Source: CAYJBH01 sp964368625
Lineage (GTDB): Bacteria; Bacillota; Clostridia; Oscillospirales; Ruminococcaceae
Assembly: GCA_964368625.1 (NCBI GenBank)
Contig: CAYJBH010000011.1
Location: 1 to 64,000 of the forward strand
DNA length: 64,000 nt
Direction: 5' to 3'
Shown here: positions 52,223 through 62,159 of the stretch, piece after piece
Position numbering within the stretch: position 1 is the first letter of the stretch
Layout of the letters: each line of letters starts with the position of its first letter
The notes under the pieces: generated by a model
Told to the model about the DNA's origin: nothing
Databases searched by the model: none
The model's input: the letters and a program-made list of their open reading frames with translations, nothing else
Position numbers and translations under genes: made by a program

Positions 52223-53305
52223 ATGTTAGATAAACTAAAAGAGATAAAAAAAAGATATGAATTTGTGTCGGAGCAGATAACTATCCCGGCAATTATATCA
52301 GATAATGAACAGTATAGAAAATATATGAAAGAGCATAAGGGTTTAACTCCTCTTATGGATAAATATGATGAGTACTGTAAAGCTGAAGATGAAATGCATG
52401 ATGCTAAATCCATGTTGGATGAGGGCGGTCTTGAGGCTGACTTTAAAGAGATGGTACAGGCTGAATACCTAGATTCAAAACAAAAATGTGAAGAACTCAC
52501 AGAAGAGATTAAGGTTCTTTTAATTCCTAAGGATGAAAACGATGATAACAATACTATTGTTGAGATAAGAGGCGGCGCAGGCGGAGATGAAGCAGCTCTT
52601 TTTGCCGGCAGTCTTTTTAGAATGTACTCGATGTATGCAGAAAGAAGTAGACTTAAGGTTGAGATATTAAATGCAAACGAAACGAATCTTCAGGGGTACA
52701 AAGAGATTAGCTTTTTAATCTCTGGCGAGGGAGCTTATGGTAGATTAAAATTTGAAAGCGGTGTTCATCGAGTTCAACGTGTTCCCGAAACTGAAACTCA
52801 GGGTAGAATTCATACATCAACAGTTACCGTTGCTGTTCTTCCTGAGGTTGAGGAGATTGATTTTGAAATTAATACAGCCGATGTTCAGGTTGATACATTT
52901 AGAGCATCTGGTGCCGGCGGACAACATGTTAATAAAACCGAAAGTGCTATCAGATTGACCCATCTCCCAACAGGTACGGTTGTTGAATGTCAAGATGAGC
53001 GAAGCCAACATAAAAACCGTGATCGTGCCTTTAAAATTCTTCGTAGTAAACTTTATGAAGAGAAACAGCGCGAACAAGCCGACGCTATTGCTAAAGAACG
53101 AAAAAGCCAGGTTGGTACAGGTGATAGAAGTGAGCGGATTAGAACCTACAACTATCCACAGGGTAGGTTAACCGACCACCGTATAGGCTTAACACTTTAT
53201 AGGTTAGAGGCAATTTTAAATGGTGACCTCGATGAAGTTATAGATGCTTTAATTACCGCTGATAGGGCTGAAAAGCTTAAATCAAGTGAAGAAAATGACG
53301 CTTAA
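52223..53305 (+). CDS. prfA: Peptide chain release factor 1
   Basis: RF1 recognises UAA and UAG and releases the finished protein. The 360-residue protein has the peptidyl-hydrolase motif GAGGQHVNKTESAIRLTH, the VHRVQRVPETETQGRIHTS segment and EIRGGAGGDEAALFA. No internal frameshift is present, as expected for RF1 rather than RF2. The usual neighbour prmC is absent here; the Sua5 gene follows with a short overlap. Confidence 0.97.
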   Translation: MLDKLKEIKKRYEFVSEQITIPAIISDNEQYRKYMKEHKGLTPLMDKYDEYCKAEDEMHDAKSMLDEGGLEADFKEMVQAEYLDSKQKCEELTEEIKVLLIPKDENDDNNTIVEIRGGAGGDEAALFAGSLFRMYSMYAERSRLKVEILNANETNLQGYKEISFLISGEGAYGRLKFESGVHRVQRVPETETQGRIHTSTVTVAVLPEVEEIDFEINTADVQVDTFRASGAGGQHVNKTESAIRLTHLPTGTVVECQDERSQHKNRDRAFKILRSKLYEEKQREQADAIAKERKSQVGTGDRSERIRTYNYPQGRLTDHRIGLTLYRLEAILNGDLDEVIDALITADRAEKLKSSEENDA

Positions 53306-54281
53306 AACTGAAATTATTATTAACAAAAATGATGCTGTTACTAAAGCGGTTGAGTTATTAAATAGCGATAAAGTTGTAGCTTTGCCTACCGAAACTGTGT
53401 ATGGTCTGGCCGCTAGATGTGACAGTAAACTGGCTGTAAATAAAATATTTGAAATTAAGAATCGGCCTTCAGATAACCCATTAATCATTCATTGTGATGG
53501 GTTATTAATGGCAGAAAAATATGTTTTAAACCCAGATGAGAGATTTTATCGCCTAGCAGATGCATTTTGGCCTGGACCTCTTACCATAGTTACTAAACGT
53601 TCGGTTTTAGTAGATGATATTGTTACTGCCGGGCAGGATACGGTTGCAATAAGAGTGCCGGCAGATGATATTTTTCGTGAAATCATTAAGGAATGCAAGG
53701 TTCCAATTGCAGCACCTTCGGCAAATATTTCCGGAAGACCAAGTCCTACCGAAGCAGAGGAAGTTTACCGGCAACTTAATGGTAAAATTGAGTTGATTGT
53801 TGATGGCGGTAGCTGCTGTGTTGGAGTTGAAAGCACCATAGTATTGCTTAGCGAAGATAATGCTTGCATACTACGCCCGGGTGACATTTCTAAAGAAAAA
53901 ATTTCAAAAGTTTTGAGACACTCTATTAATGATAAAAACGCTGGCAACACTATTGCACCGGGAATGAAATACAGGCACTATGCGCCTTCTGCTGAAATTG
54001 TTCTTTATTGTGGTAATTCATTTGTTGATTATCTAAAAGATAAAGAAGGTGAATTTGGCGTTGTTTGCTTTCAAGAAGAATTTGATGATATTTTGGTAAG
54101 TAATCGCATAATCATTGGTAGGTCTGATAATGAAAAAGAGCAACAGCATAGATTGTTCAAAATATTAAATTCTTTAGATAGTTATAACGTTAAACTTTGG
54201 TATGTACATGCAGATAAACGTTTTGAAGCTGTTTATAATAGGTTGCATAAGGCAGCAGATGGCAGGGTGGATGATAAATGA
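53295..54281 (+). CDS. ywlC: Threonylcarbamoyl-AMP synthase (Sua5 type)
   Basis: The enzyme makes threonylcarbamoyl-AMP for the t6A modification at position 37 of ANN-decoding tRNAs. The likely start is the ATG at 53295 (328 residues), with GTG at 53286 as alternative. The YrdC domain covers about 1-195 with VVALPTETVYGLAA, KNRPSDNPLIIH, WPGPLTIV, APSANISGRPSPT and ILRPGDIS. APGMKYRHYAP introduces the C-terminal Sua5 domain, so this is the long Sua5 form. It overlaps prfA and the next gene. Confidence 0.94.
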   Translation: MTLKTEIIINKNDAVTKAVELLNSDKVVALPTETVYGLAARCDSKLAVNKIFEIKNRPSDNPLIIHCDGLLMAEKYVLNPDERFYRLADAFWPGPLTIVTKRSVLVDDIVTAGQDTVAIRVPADDIFREIIKECKVPIAAPSANISGRPSPTEAEEVYRQLNGKIELIVDGGSCCVGVESTIVLLSEDNACILRPGDISKEKISKVLRHSINDKNAGNTIAPGMKYRHYAPSAEIVLYCGNSFVDYLKDKEGEFGVVCFQEEFDDILVSNRIIIGRSDNEKEQQHRLFKILNSLDSYNVKLWYVHADKRFEAVYNRLHKAADGRVDDK

Positions 54282-55480
54282 TGATTATTGGTATAACCGG
54301 GCGATCCGGTAGTGGTAAATCTGCTCTTACTAGTTATTTTAAATCAAACGGCTATGCAACCATAGATTGTGATAAACTAGCTGCAAAAGCTGTTGAAAAG
54401 GGAACAGGTTGCTTAGATGAACTTGCGTCTGCATTTGGAAAAGATATAATTAATGACGATGGGAATTTAAACCGAGCTTTACTTTCGCAAAGAGCTTTTG
54501 TTGATAAAAGCAAACAACAGCTATTAAACTCAATTACACATCCTTATATCACTAGGATGGTTTTACGTGAGATTAAAGATGCGCAACGAAACGGAGAAGA
54601 GGTTATTTTTATTGATGTTCCGTTATTAATTGATTATCCTCTTGAGTTATATTGCGATAAGATAGTGGTGGTAACATCAGATGAAAGTTTACAGTTAGCG
54701 CGCCTTAAAGATAGAGGTATGACAACTGATCAGGCTAAAAAGAGGCTTGCAACTCAAACAGCTAATTCAAGATTGGTTGCTGCTGCAGATTATGTTATTA
54801 GTAATACCGGCAGTGTTGATGAATTATACGTTAAAGCTAAGAATTTACTTTTGAAACTTAGTCCTAAAATAAAAAGAAGAAAAAAAAGTACTTTTGGGAA
54901 AAAGAGAATTCCATTTAAGATTAAGCGCTTGTTGCCAATTTTTCTTTTAATATTGTTAATTCCCATTATAGGCATTACATCAGCACTGTTAAACACTATA
55001 GAGCACGACATTTATAGCCTTGAATATAAGAGCTATGTTAATAATTCAGCAAGTAATTATGGGGTAGATAGTTATTTGATTTTCGCTGTAATTAAAACCG
55101 AAAGTGGGTTTGATCCTAGTGCCGTTTCAAGTGTTGGCGCTAGAGGACTTATGCAGATAACCGAAGATACCTTCAATTGGATACAACTACAGATAGATCC
55201 TACCAAAGAATATACATACGACGACATGTTTGACCCAAAGGTTAATATAGATTTTGGAACTTATTACATTAGCAGGTGCCTTGAGCGTTATAACAACGAT
55301 ATATCTACCGCAGTTGCATCATATCATAGCGGGTGGGGAACTGTTGATGAGTTGTTAGAAGATCCTGAATATAGTACTGATGGTATTACCCTTTCCGTTT
55401 TCCCGTATGATCAAATGAATCATTATGTGGATAAAATTAATACAAACTACAAAAACTACCTAAGCTTATATAACAGTTAA
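54278..55480 (+). CDS. coaE: Fusion of dephospho-CoA kinase and a lytic transglycosylase
   Basis: One 400-residue frame encodes two unrelated enzymes. Residues 1-195 are a complete CoaE kinase, the last step of CoA synthesis: P-loop GRSGSGKS at 8-15, DCDKLA, FIDVPLLID, RLKDRGMTTDQAKKRLATQ. A very basic stretch (197-217) and one membrane helix (about 218-240) follow. Residues 250-400 are an SLT lytic transglycosylase domain with catalytic Glu275 in KTESGFDP, GLMQ at 290-293 and ASYHSGWG. The kinase would face the cytoplasm and the SLT domain the cell wall, as the basic stretch predicts. No ATG, GTG or ribosome site restarts the second half. Confidence 0.92.
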   Translation: MMIIGITGRSGSGKSALTSYFKSNGYATIDCDKLAAKAVEKGTGCLDELASAFGKDIINDDGNLNRALLSQRAFVDKSKQQLLNSITHPYITRMVLREIKDAQRNGEEVIFIDVPLLIDYPLELYCDKIVVVTSDESLQLARLKDRGMTTDQAKKRLATQTANSRLVAAADYVISNTGSVDELYVKAKNLLLKLSPKIKRRKKSTFGKKRIPFKIKRLLPIFLLILLIPIIGITSALLNTIEHDIYSLEYKSYVNNSASNYGVDSYLIFAVIKTESGFDPSAVSSVGARGLMQITEDTFNWIQLQIDPTKEYTYDDMFDPKVNIDFGTYYISRCLERYNNDISTAVASYHSGWGTVDELLEDPEYSTDGITLSVFPYDQMNHYVDKINTNYKNYLSLYNS

Positions 55481-55507
55481 TACAAAATAAGAAAGGAAAT
55501 ATGTTCT

Positions 55508-56905
55508 ATGAAGAAGGAAAATAACAAGGATAAGAAACGCAAGGATCTATTTATCGACAAGGATTCATTTAAAAAATACACCGAAAAAAATCTTAAAAAA
55601 ATTGATAAATTTTCATCACGTTATATTGATTTTTTAAAAAGAGGCTACACCGAGCGTATGTGTGTCGCCATTGCCGAGGAAATGTTAACCAAGGCAGGCT
55701 ATAGCAGTTATGATCCATCTAAAGCTCCTGTTGCCGGAGATAAGAGGTATGTTAAATGTGGCGAAAAGGGAATTATTGCTTTTATAATGGGCAGTGAACC
55801 GATACAAAACGGAGCTCACATAATTGCTTCTCATATTGATGTTCCCCGTCTTGATATTAAGCCTAACCCTCTATATGAACAAGACGGAACAGCCTATCTA
55901 AGAACTCACTACTACGGTGGTATTCGTAAATACCAATGGAGTGCGCTTCCACTAGCCTTGTGTGGAGCTATATATCGTAAGGATGGAAGCAGGTTAGAGT
56001 TAACTGTGGGCTTAGATGAGAATGACCCTGTGTTTACAGTACTTGATCTCCTGCCCCATCTTGCAACCGAGCAGAGCAACCGGAAGCTAAGCGAAGGGCT
56101 AAAGGGTGAAGAACTAACCGTTGTAGTTGGCGGACTGCCAGATTTTGAAAGTGATGAAAAGGAATCTGTTAAGCTTGCAATTCTTAAGCTTTTAAATGAA
56201 AAATACAATATTACTGAACATGATTTTATTCGTGCTGAATTAGAGGTTGTACCTGCTTTTTTACCGAAAGAGGTTGGATTTGACCGTTCAATGATAGGTG
56301 CTTATGGACACGATGATCGTTCCTGTAGCTTCGCAGGCCTAAGTGCACTTTTAGAGCAAAAAACACCTAAGAAAACTGCAATAATGATACTAGCAGATAA
56401 GGAAGAAATTGGTTCGGTAGGTCCTGCAGGGCTTGGCGGAGATTTTTTGAAGAATGTTTTACAATCACTTGTTAATACAACCGGAGGAGACTATCTAAGT
56501 TTAGTTCAAAACAGCTTTGTTTTTTCAGGTGATGTTGCTGCAGCATTTGACGGAAGGTTTGCCTCTGCATTCGATAGACAGAATTCCGCATATCTTGGTA
56601 AAGGATTGGTGTTAACGAAATATACCGGAGTACGTGGCAAGGGTGGCACTAATGATGCCAGTGCTGAGGCAATGTATTTTGCAATGAAAGTTATTGAGGA
56701 TAGCGACAGTTCATATCAAGTAGCTGAACTTGGTGCTGTTGATGCCGGCGGTGGTGGAACAGTTGCTTGCTATCTTGGCAATATGGGATTTAATACCGTT
56801 GATATTGGTATTGCAGTTGCATCTATGCACTCTCCATTTGAGGTTATTTCTAAGGTAGACCTTTATTCTCTTTATAAAGCTTACTCAAAATTTTTCGCAT
56901 ATTAA
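55508..56905 (+). CDS. M18 family aspartyl aminopeptidase
   Basis: The 465-residue cytosolic zinc peptidase trims N-terminal residues, often acidic ones. The dimetal ligands of family M18 are visible: His in SHIDVPRLD, Asp in GHDDRS, Glu-Glu in ADKEEIGSVG, Asp in FSGDVAAAFDGR and the final His in ASMHSPFEV. A Lys-rich N-terminal 30 residues precede the domain. GAAAGGAAAT lies before the ATG. Similar ApeA-like proteins are common in Clostridia. Confidence 0.93.
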   Translation: MKKENNKDKKRKDLFIDKDSFKKYTEKNLKKIDKFSSRYIDFLKRGYTERMCVAIAEEMLTKAGYSSYDPSKAPVAGDKRYVKCGEKGIIAFIMGSEPIQNGAHIIASHIDVPRLDIKPNPLYEQDGTAYLRTHYYGGIRKYQWSALPLALCGAIYRKDGSRLELTVGLDENDPVFTVLDLLPHLATEQSNRKLSEGLKGEELTVVVGGLPDFESDEKESVKLAILKLLNEKYNITEHDFIRAELEVVPAFLPKEVGFDRSMIGAYGHDDRSCSFAGLSALLEQKTPKKTAIMILADKEEIGSVGPAGLGGDFLKNVLQSLVNTTGGDYLSLVQNSFVFSGDVAAAFDGRFASAFDRQNSAYLGKGLVLTKYTGVRGKGGTNDASAEAMYFAMKVIEDSDSSYQVAELGAVDAGGGGTVACYLGNMGFNTVDIGIAVASMHSPFEVISKVDLYSLYKAYSKFFAY

Positions 56906-57055
56906 TAAATAGCCGCATACTATAAGAGAAGAGATTTTTCTTAAGGTGACTTATGGCGGCTTTACATATTTTCTTTTGTGCAGTTTTTTTGTTTGGTCTT
57001 TGGCATATAGCAATTATAATAGTTAAATCTATTGACATGTATTTAAAGGATGTTG

Positions 57056-59257
57056 ATGAAGAACGATACGACGATAAGAATTGAGGGAACGGTTCAAAAC
57101 ATCGTCTTTCAAAACCCTGAAAATGGTTATACTATAGCTGAAATTATCTATGAAGGGGCGGTGTTGACTGTTGTCGGCAGTATGCCTTTATTGTGCATGG
57201 GTGAAATTTTATCTGCCGAAGGAAGGTTTACCCACCATCAAAATTACGGTAAACAATTTCTTGTTGAGGGGTATACTACCGAGCTACCTTGTGCAACTGA
57301 TGGTATTAGATTATACCTATCCGGAGGCCTAATTAGAGGAATTGGGCCTGTTCTTGCCGGCAGAATCACCGAGGCTTTTGGAGATAATACCTTTGAAATT
57401 ATTTGTACTTCTCCGGAAAAGCTAGCAAAGGTTAAGGGTATAAACCCTGAAAAAGCAAGACTAATTTCTAAGGAGTTTAATCGCCAGTTTGGATTAAGAG
57501 AGGCTATAATTCAGCTCACTTCGCTTGGTATTTCAGCAACTATGGCAATTCAAGCATACAATGTATACGGTGCTAATGTTACCGATATCGCTACTCAAAA
57601 CCCCTATTTTCTGTGTAGTCCTCCCGTTTTGCTAGATTTTTCTTTAGCTGACAAGATTGCTATGACACTAAATTTCGGTAGAGATATTAACGATAGATTA
57701 ACTGCGGGCCTTTATCATGTTTTGCGACATAATACCTCTAATGGACATTGCTGCATACCAAAACATCAGTTAATTCCAACTGTATCACAGTTTTTATTGG
57801 TAGAGGATCAGCAAATCGAATCTATACTGGCTAATGAGATTGAGGATATGAAGTTAACTTCATATGTAGCTAATAACATAATTTATATATATCTCCCAGA
57901 TTACTATAAAGCAGAGCGTGAAATTGCTGAACGACTATTAGATTTAAGAGAGAGAAAAGCAAAACCCATTAAGGATCTTGATGAAAGGTTAGAACAGCTT
58001 GAATTGATACAAGGTATACAGTATCAACAATTACAAAAAAGTGCAATTAAAGGTGCTATGAAATGCGGTGTTTTTGTTTTAACAGGTGGCCCCGGAACCG
58101 GCAAAACTACTGCAGTAAAGGCAATTATTTCTCTGCTAGAGCAATCAGCACAGCGCACGGCATTAGTTGCACCAACAGGAAGAGCAGCAAAAAGAATGAC
58201 AGAGCTCTGCGACCGTGATGCTACAACGATACATAGGTTATTAGAGGTTAATTTTAATAACAAGGAAGAATTAACCTTTGTGCATAATGAGTTAAAACCT
58301 TTAAAGTTTGATGTTGTAATTATCGACGAAATGTCGATGGTTGATATATTTTTATTTTGTTCATTGTTACGGGCTTTACCGAGTCGTGCTAGATTAATAA
58401 TTATCGGCGATCATGAACAGCTTCCATCGGTTGGTCCGGGAAATATACTTAAAAGCGTGCTTGCATCGGAGCAGCTACCATACGTTTCGCTTAACGAGGT
58501 ATTCAGGCAATCTCAAAGTAGCCTAATTGTTAGTAATGCACATAGAATTAAAAGGGGAGAATTTCCGGTATGCGACAATAAATCCGGAGACTATTACTTT
58601 CTTGAACAGTATGGCGATAAAGCGCAACGCACCGTACTTGATCTTGCCAGTTATCGGTTAACAAATAAATATGGATTCGACGGATTAACTGATATACAAG
58701 TTTTGTGTGCTACAAAGGTAGGACCGCTAGGCACTCAGGCTCTTAATCCACTTTTGCAAAATCTACTTAATCCTAAAAAGAACGATGATGAACAAATAAC
58801 CGTTTTTGATAAAATCTTTAGAGTTGGCGACAAGGTTATGCAAACTAAAAACAACTACGATCTTCAGTATGAACGTGAAGATGGGTTTACCGGAACCGGA
58901 GTTTTTAATGGTGATATAGGATATATAAGTAAAATTGATAAACGAAAAGGAAGAATTTGCGTATTATTTGATGATAGAGTTTATGACTACGCAGCAGAGC
59001 AGCTTATTGAGCTAGAACACGCCTATGCAATAACAATACATAAAAGCCAAGGAAGTGAATTTACGGCTGTTATACTTCCACTTTGTGATATACCTAAAAG
59101 ATTATGCTACCGTAACTTATTATATACAGCGATAACAAGAGCCCGAGATCTTCTTGTTACGGTAGGAGACAAGTCGATTGTAGCTAATATGCTTAGTGAC
59201 GATAAATCCTCAAAACGTTATAGCCTTATAGAAAGGTTTTTGTGTGAAGATAATTGA
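57056..59257 (+). CDS. recD2: RecD2-type DNA helicase (SF1B)
   Basis: RecD2 is a 5'-3' helicase acting alone in DNA repair and fork stability in bacteria without RecBC. From the ATG at 57056 (AAAGGATG before it) the protein has 733 residues; an ATG two codons upstream is possible. An N-terminal OB-like and HhH part covers about 1-330. Helicase motifs follow: Walker A TGGPGTGKTTA, APTGRAAKRM, Walker B VIIDEMSMVD, GDHEQLPSVGPG, and near the end AYAITIHKSQGSEF and LYTAITRARDLLV. It overlaps comF by 14 bases. Confidence 0.95.
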   Translation: MKNDTTIRIEGTVQNIVFQNPENGYTIAEIIYEGAVLTVVGSMPLLCMGEILSAEGRFTHHQNYGKQFLVEGYTTELPCATDGIRLYLSGGLIRGIGPVLAGRITEAFGDNTFEIICTSPEKLAKVKGINPEKARLISKEFNRQFGLREAIIQLTSLGISATMAIQAYNVYGANVTDIATQNPYFLCSPPVLLDFSLADKIAMTLNFGRDINDRLTAGLYHVLRHNTSNGHCCIPKHQLIPTVSQFLLVEDQQIESILANEIEDMKLTSYVANNIIYIYLPDYYKAEREIAERLLDLRERKAKPIKDLDERLEQLELIQGIQYQQLQKSAIKGAMKCGVFVLTGGPGTGKTTAVKAIISLLEQSAQRTALVAPTGRAAKRMTELCDRDATTIHRLLEVNFNNKEELTFVHNELKPLKFDVVIIDEMSMVDIFLFCSLLRALPSRARLIIIGDHEQLPSVGPGNILKSVLASEQLPYVSLNEVFRQSQSSLIVSNAHRIKRGEFPVCDNKSGDYYFLEQYGDKAQRTVLDLASYRLTNKYGFDGLTDIQVLCATKVGPLGTQALNPLLQNLLNPKKNDDEQITVFDKIFRVGDKVMQTKNNYDLQYEREDGFTGTGVFNGDIGYISKIDKRKGRICVLFDDRVYDYAAEQLIELEHAYAITIHKSQGSEFTAVILPLCDIPKRLCYRNLLYTAITRARDLLVTVGDKSIVANMLSDDKSSKRYSLIERFLCEDN

Positions 59258-59915
59258 TTTTATTTTTAACATCTTCTTTCCTAAACGATGTACATTTTGT
59301 AGCAGTGTTATAGGGTTTATATCTCGATGTCCTGATTGCGATCCCGAAGAGTTTCGGTTGCCTTCCTGCCTATTAGTTAAACAACATCAAGACACTGATA
59401 AGCTCGACGGTATTGCGGCTCTTTATAGTTATGACGGTTGTGTTTCCGGCAGCATTGTTAGGGTAAAACATTTTAATGACTCAGCTAACGGAAATGAACT
59501 TTCTCTGATATATGCGAATGAATTCCCCGACTATCTTTTTGATAATATTGATTGTCTTTTAAGGGTTCCAGACTATAAAGAGAGGGAATATAGTCTTTCG
59601 GAGAATTTACTTTCAGCACTTGCAAAACAAACAGGCATTCCGCGAACCGATGCAATTATAAAAACAATTGATACTAAAAAACAACACAAGTTAGAATTAA
59701 AAGAGCGAAGAAAGAATCTATCAGGTGCGTTTAAATGTTTAAATTCTAATGCAGTTAGTGGTAAAACAATATTAATTGTTGATGATGTTGTTACTACCGG
59801 AAACACCATGAATGAAATAGCGGCTGTTTTAAAACGAGTAGGGGCAACTAAGGTTTACGGTTATGCATTTGCTTCCACCGGTAAGGGAAGAAAAAGCAAA
59901 CATAAAAGCTATTAG
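59244..59915 (+). CDS. comF: ComF family phosphoribosyltransferase-like protein
   Basis: ComF proteins take part in DNA uptake or ssDNA handling. The 223-residue protein starts at the GTG at 59244, behind GAAAGG. It has the N-terminal zinc-ribbon pairs CTFC and CPDC and a C-terminal PRTase domain with TILIVDDVVTTGNT. The context after a helicase gene fits DNA metabolism. ComFA is not adjacent. Confidence 0.9.
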   Translation: MKIIDFIFNIFFPKRCTFCSSVIGFISRCPDCDPEEFRLPSCLLVKQHQDTDKLDGIAALYSYDGCVSGSIVRVKHFNDSANGNELSLIYANEFPDYLFDNIDCLLRVPDYKEREYSLSENLLSALAKQTGIPRTDAIIKTIDTKKQHKLELKERRKNLSGAFKCLNSNAVSGKTILIVDDVVTTGNTMNEIAAVLKRVGATKVYGYAFASTGKGRKSKHKSY

Positions 59916-59931
59916 TTATAATTATTTATAT

Positions 59932-60738
59932 CTACTTTCCAAGTTTATTTGATCTTGCATAAAAGAACATATATTGCTGCATAACACCGGCAAAACCATC
60001 ATAAAGCTCTATAGGAAATTTTCCTGCATAGTAGCTGTTAACCGTATTAATTATCCAAACATCCTCTGGGAATGCTGCAAGCCTGTGATATGCAAAAAGT
60101 CTAACACAGTTAGCAACCTTTATTCCAACTCCGTCAAACTCAAGCAGTGCTTTAAGTATAGTTTCATCATCAAGCCTATGGAATGCTTCAAGGTCAACCA
60201 TACCCTCAGCAACGCGTCGTGCCGCAGATAGAATATATCTTGCACGATAACCAACCGAACAGGATAAAATTTCATCCATGCTACAGGATGCAAGTTCGCT
60301 TGCAGTTGGAAATGCATATATGTTATCATCAATCTCGGTTCCACATAGCCTGCATAATGCCTCTATTGAGGTTTTTATTGCAGGTATTGATTTTCTTTGA
60401 GATATAATAAAGGATATAAGTGTTTCAAATAACGGCTGCCTTAAGATTCTAATTCCTTCACCATATTTAGCCGCATTAGTGAGAAAAGTATCTTCGCTGG
60501 GGATTGAAGAAATAAACGAACCGTAATCGGTACATAGATCTAGATACTCGCGCCAATAAGTATTAAATTCCTGTTCCGTACATTCGAGGGTAAGGGTATT
60601 TGGAGATGGCTGGTTTAAAAATAATATTTTTCCATCAGCAATTATTCTGTAACCGTTTTCAACGGGATTAAATCTAAAGCACTGCCCACTTTCCGATATT
60701 TGAAATAGATCAAAATTATTCACATTTATATTTATCAT
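59932..60738 (-). CDS. ogg: 8-oxoguanine DNA glycosylase/AP lyase (Ogg1 type)
   Basis: The 268-residue HhH-GPD protein removes 8-oxoguanine from DNA. It has the N-terminal Ogg domain (QCFRFNPVENGYRI) and the HhH hairpin GVGIKVANC, with catalytic Lys207. Catalytic Asp226 (FPEDVW) is 19 residues later, the same spacing as human OGG1 Lys249-Asp268. LISFIISQRKSIPAIKTSIEALC is the conserved helix pair. The Lys distinguishes it from AlkA. It fits oxidative-damage repair in an anaerobe. Confidence 0.92.
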   Translation of the reverse strand: MININVNNFDLFQISESGQCFRFNPVENGYRIIADGKILFLNQPSPNTLTLECTEQEFNTYWREYLDLCTDYGSFISSIPSEDTFLTNAAKYGEGIRILRQPLFETLISFIISQRKSIPAIKTSIEALCRLCGTEIDDNIYAFPTASELASCSMDEILSCSVGYRARYILSAARRVAEGMVDLEAFHRLDDETILKALLEFDGVGIKVANCVRLFAYHRLAAFPEDVWIINTVNSYYAGKFPIELYDGFAGVMQQYMFFYARSNKLGK

Positions 60739-60829
60739 ATTATTATTCTCAACTAATATTTCTCAATAATGAAAGTATAACACATTAATAGGTTATTTTA
60801 CAATAATATCTTAGTCGATAAATTTAGGG

Positions 60830-60858
60830 TTGCTTTTTTAGGTTTTATGTTATAGAAT
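60830..60858 (+). promoter_or_regulatory. Sigma-A-type promoter of the Gfo/Idh/MocA gene
   Basis: TTGCTT (60830-60835), a 17-base spacer and TAGAAT (60853-60858) lie 34 bases before the ATG at 60893. Confidence 0.6.
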
Positions 60859-60892
60859 TAAATTATATCAGATGTTAATTGGGGATTTACAG

Positions 60893-62044
60893 ATGAAAAG
60901 AAAAAGTTTAAATTACGGTATGATTGGCGGAAGCGTTGATGCTTTTATCGGTAGTGTTCACAGAACAGCCATTGATTTTGATGGTAACGCAGTTTTAAAG
61001 GCTGGCTGTTTTAGTACCGATGATGAGAGAAATAATAGAAGCGGTGAGGCGTACGGTATAGTTAAGGAACGTGTTTATTCAAGCTATAGCGATATGGCAA
61101 GACTAGAGTCTGAACGTGACGACAAAATCGACTTTGTTGTTATAACAACCCCTAACAAAACGCATTATGAGATTGCTAAATTATTCTTAGAATATGGATT
61201 TAATGTAGTATGTGAAAAACCACTTTGTCATACGGTTGAGCAGGGTGAAGAGCTCGCAAAATTGGTTAAAGAAAAAGATTTATTTTTTGCAGTAACTTAC
61301 TCCTATACCGGTAACTGCCTAGTTAAGCAGGCAAAAAAGTTAATCGATGATGGTGAGATAGGTAAAATAATAAATGTTAATGCAGAGTTTTTGCAGGAGT
61401 GGCTTATCGATGATGTGGGTAACGGAGATTTATCTACAAAGAAACTCTCAATGTGGCGAAAAAACCCAGAGATAGCCGGTGTATCTAACTGCGTTGGAGA
61501 CCTCGGTACCCATGCAGAGCATATGGTTAACTATCTAACCGGTTTAAAGCTACGAAAGGTTTGCGCTGTACTTGATCATTTTGATCAACCTCTTGAAATG
61601 AACGCAAATATTTTACTCGAATATGATAACGGAGCACATGGGGTATTTTCCTTTTCACAGGTTTGTGTTGGACACTCTAACGGCTTAGTTGTTAGAATTT
61701 TCGGTACAGAAGGTGCAATAGAGTGGGTTCAAGAAAATCCAAATCAACTTTTTGTTACTAAAAAGGGTTGCCCCGTTCAGATATATAATCGAGGCATGGG
61801 TTACCTCACCGGTCGTGCTGCTGAGCTAAATCGTGTACCTTCCGGTCATCCTGAAGGATTGCATGTTGCCTTTGCAAATCTTTACAAAACCTATACAACA
61901 GCAGTTCTTAAGAAAATTAACGGTGAAGAGCTAACGAACGATGATCTAGATTTTCCTACCATAGAGGAAGGGGTAGATAGCGTTAAGTTCATTCATGCGG
62001 TTGTTAATAGCAATAAGACCGGTTCAACATGGGTAGAGCTATAG
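60893..62044 (+). CDS. Gfo/Idh/MocA family oxidoreductase
   Basis: From the ATG at 60893, behind GGGGAT, the protein has 383 residues; an upstream ATG at 60872 has no ribosome site. The Rossmann domain starts YGMIGGSVDAFIGSVHRTA and the family motif is NVVCEKPLCHT. The C-terminal domain includes VSNCVGDLGTHAEHMVNYLTGL with the catalytic His. An EWLIDD...LSTKKLSMWRKNPE insertion is typical of a subgroup seen with uncommon-sugar genes. The substrate is unknown. It is monocistronic and ends at a terminator. Confidence 0.9.
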   Translation: MKRKSLNYGMIGGSVDAFIGSVHRTAIDFDGNAVLKAGCFSTDDERNNRSGEAYGIVKERVYSSYSDMARLESERDDKIDFVVITTPNKTHYEIAKLFLEYGFNVVCEKPLCHTVEQGEELAKLVKEKDLFFAVTYSYTGNCLVKQAKKLIDDGEIGKIINVNAEFLQEWLIDDVGNGDLSTKKLSMWRKNPEIAGVSNCVGDLGTHAEHMVNYLTGLKLRKVCAVLDHFDQPLEMNANILLEYDNGAHGVFSFSQVCVGHSNGLVVRIFGTEGAIEWVQENPNQLFVTKKGCPVQIYNRGMGYLTGRAAELNRVPSGHPEGLHVAFANLYKTYTTAVLKKINGEELTNDDLDFPTIEEGVDSVKFIHAVVNSNKTGSTWVEL

Positions 62045-62076
62045 CAGAGCGGTATATTAAAATAAACATTAATTTT

Positions 62077-62121
62077 AAGGGATGTGTAGTCATTGAAGTG
62101 TTACACATTCCCTTATTTTTT
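62077..62121 (+). terminator. Terminator after the Gfo/Idh/MocA gene
   Basis: AAGGGATGTGTA (62077-62088) pairs with TACACATTCCCTT (62102-62114) with one bulged base. ATTTTTTG follows. Confidence 0.8.
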
Positions 62122-62159
62122 GTTGGTGCTTTATGATGTAATTAATATATATTTATTAG

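Noticed and set aside
56912..56960. Inverted repeat AGCCGC...GCGGCT after the aminopeptidase gene as a terminator
   Set aside because: The stem is short and mismatched, the loop is long, and no T-run follows directly.
57030..57056. TTGACA just upstream of recD2 as a promoter
   Set aside because: No -10 element follows at a usable distance before the ATG, and the box lies too close to the ribosome site.
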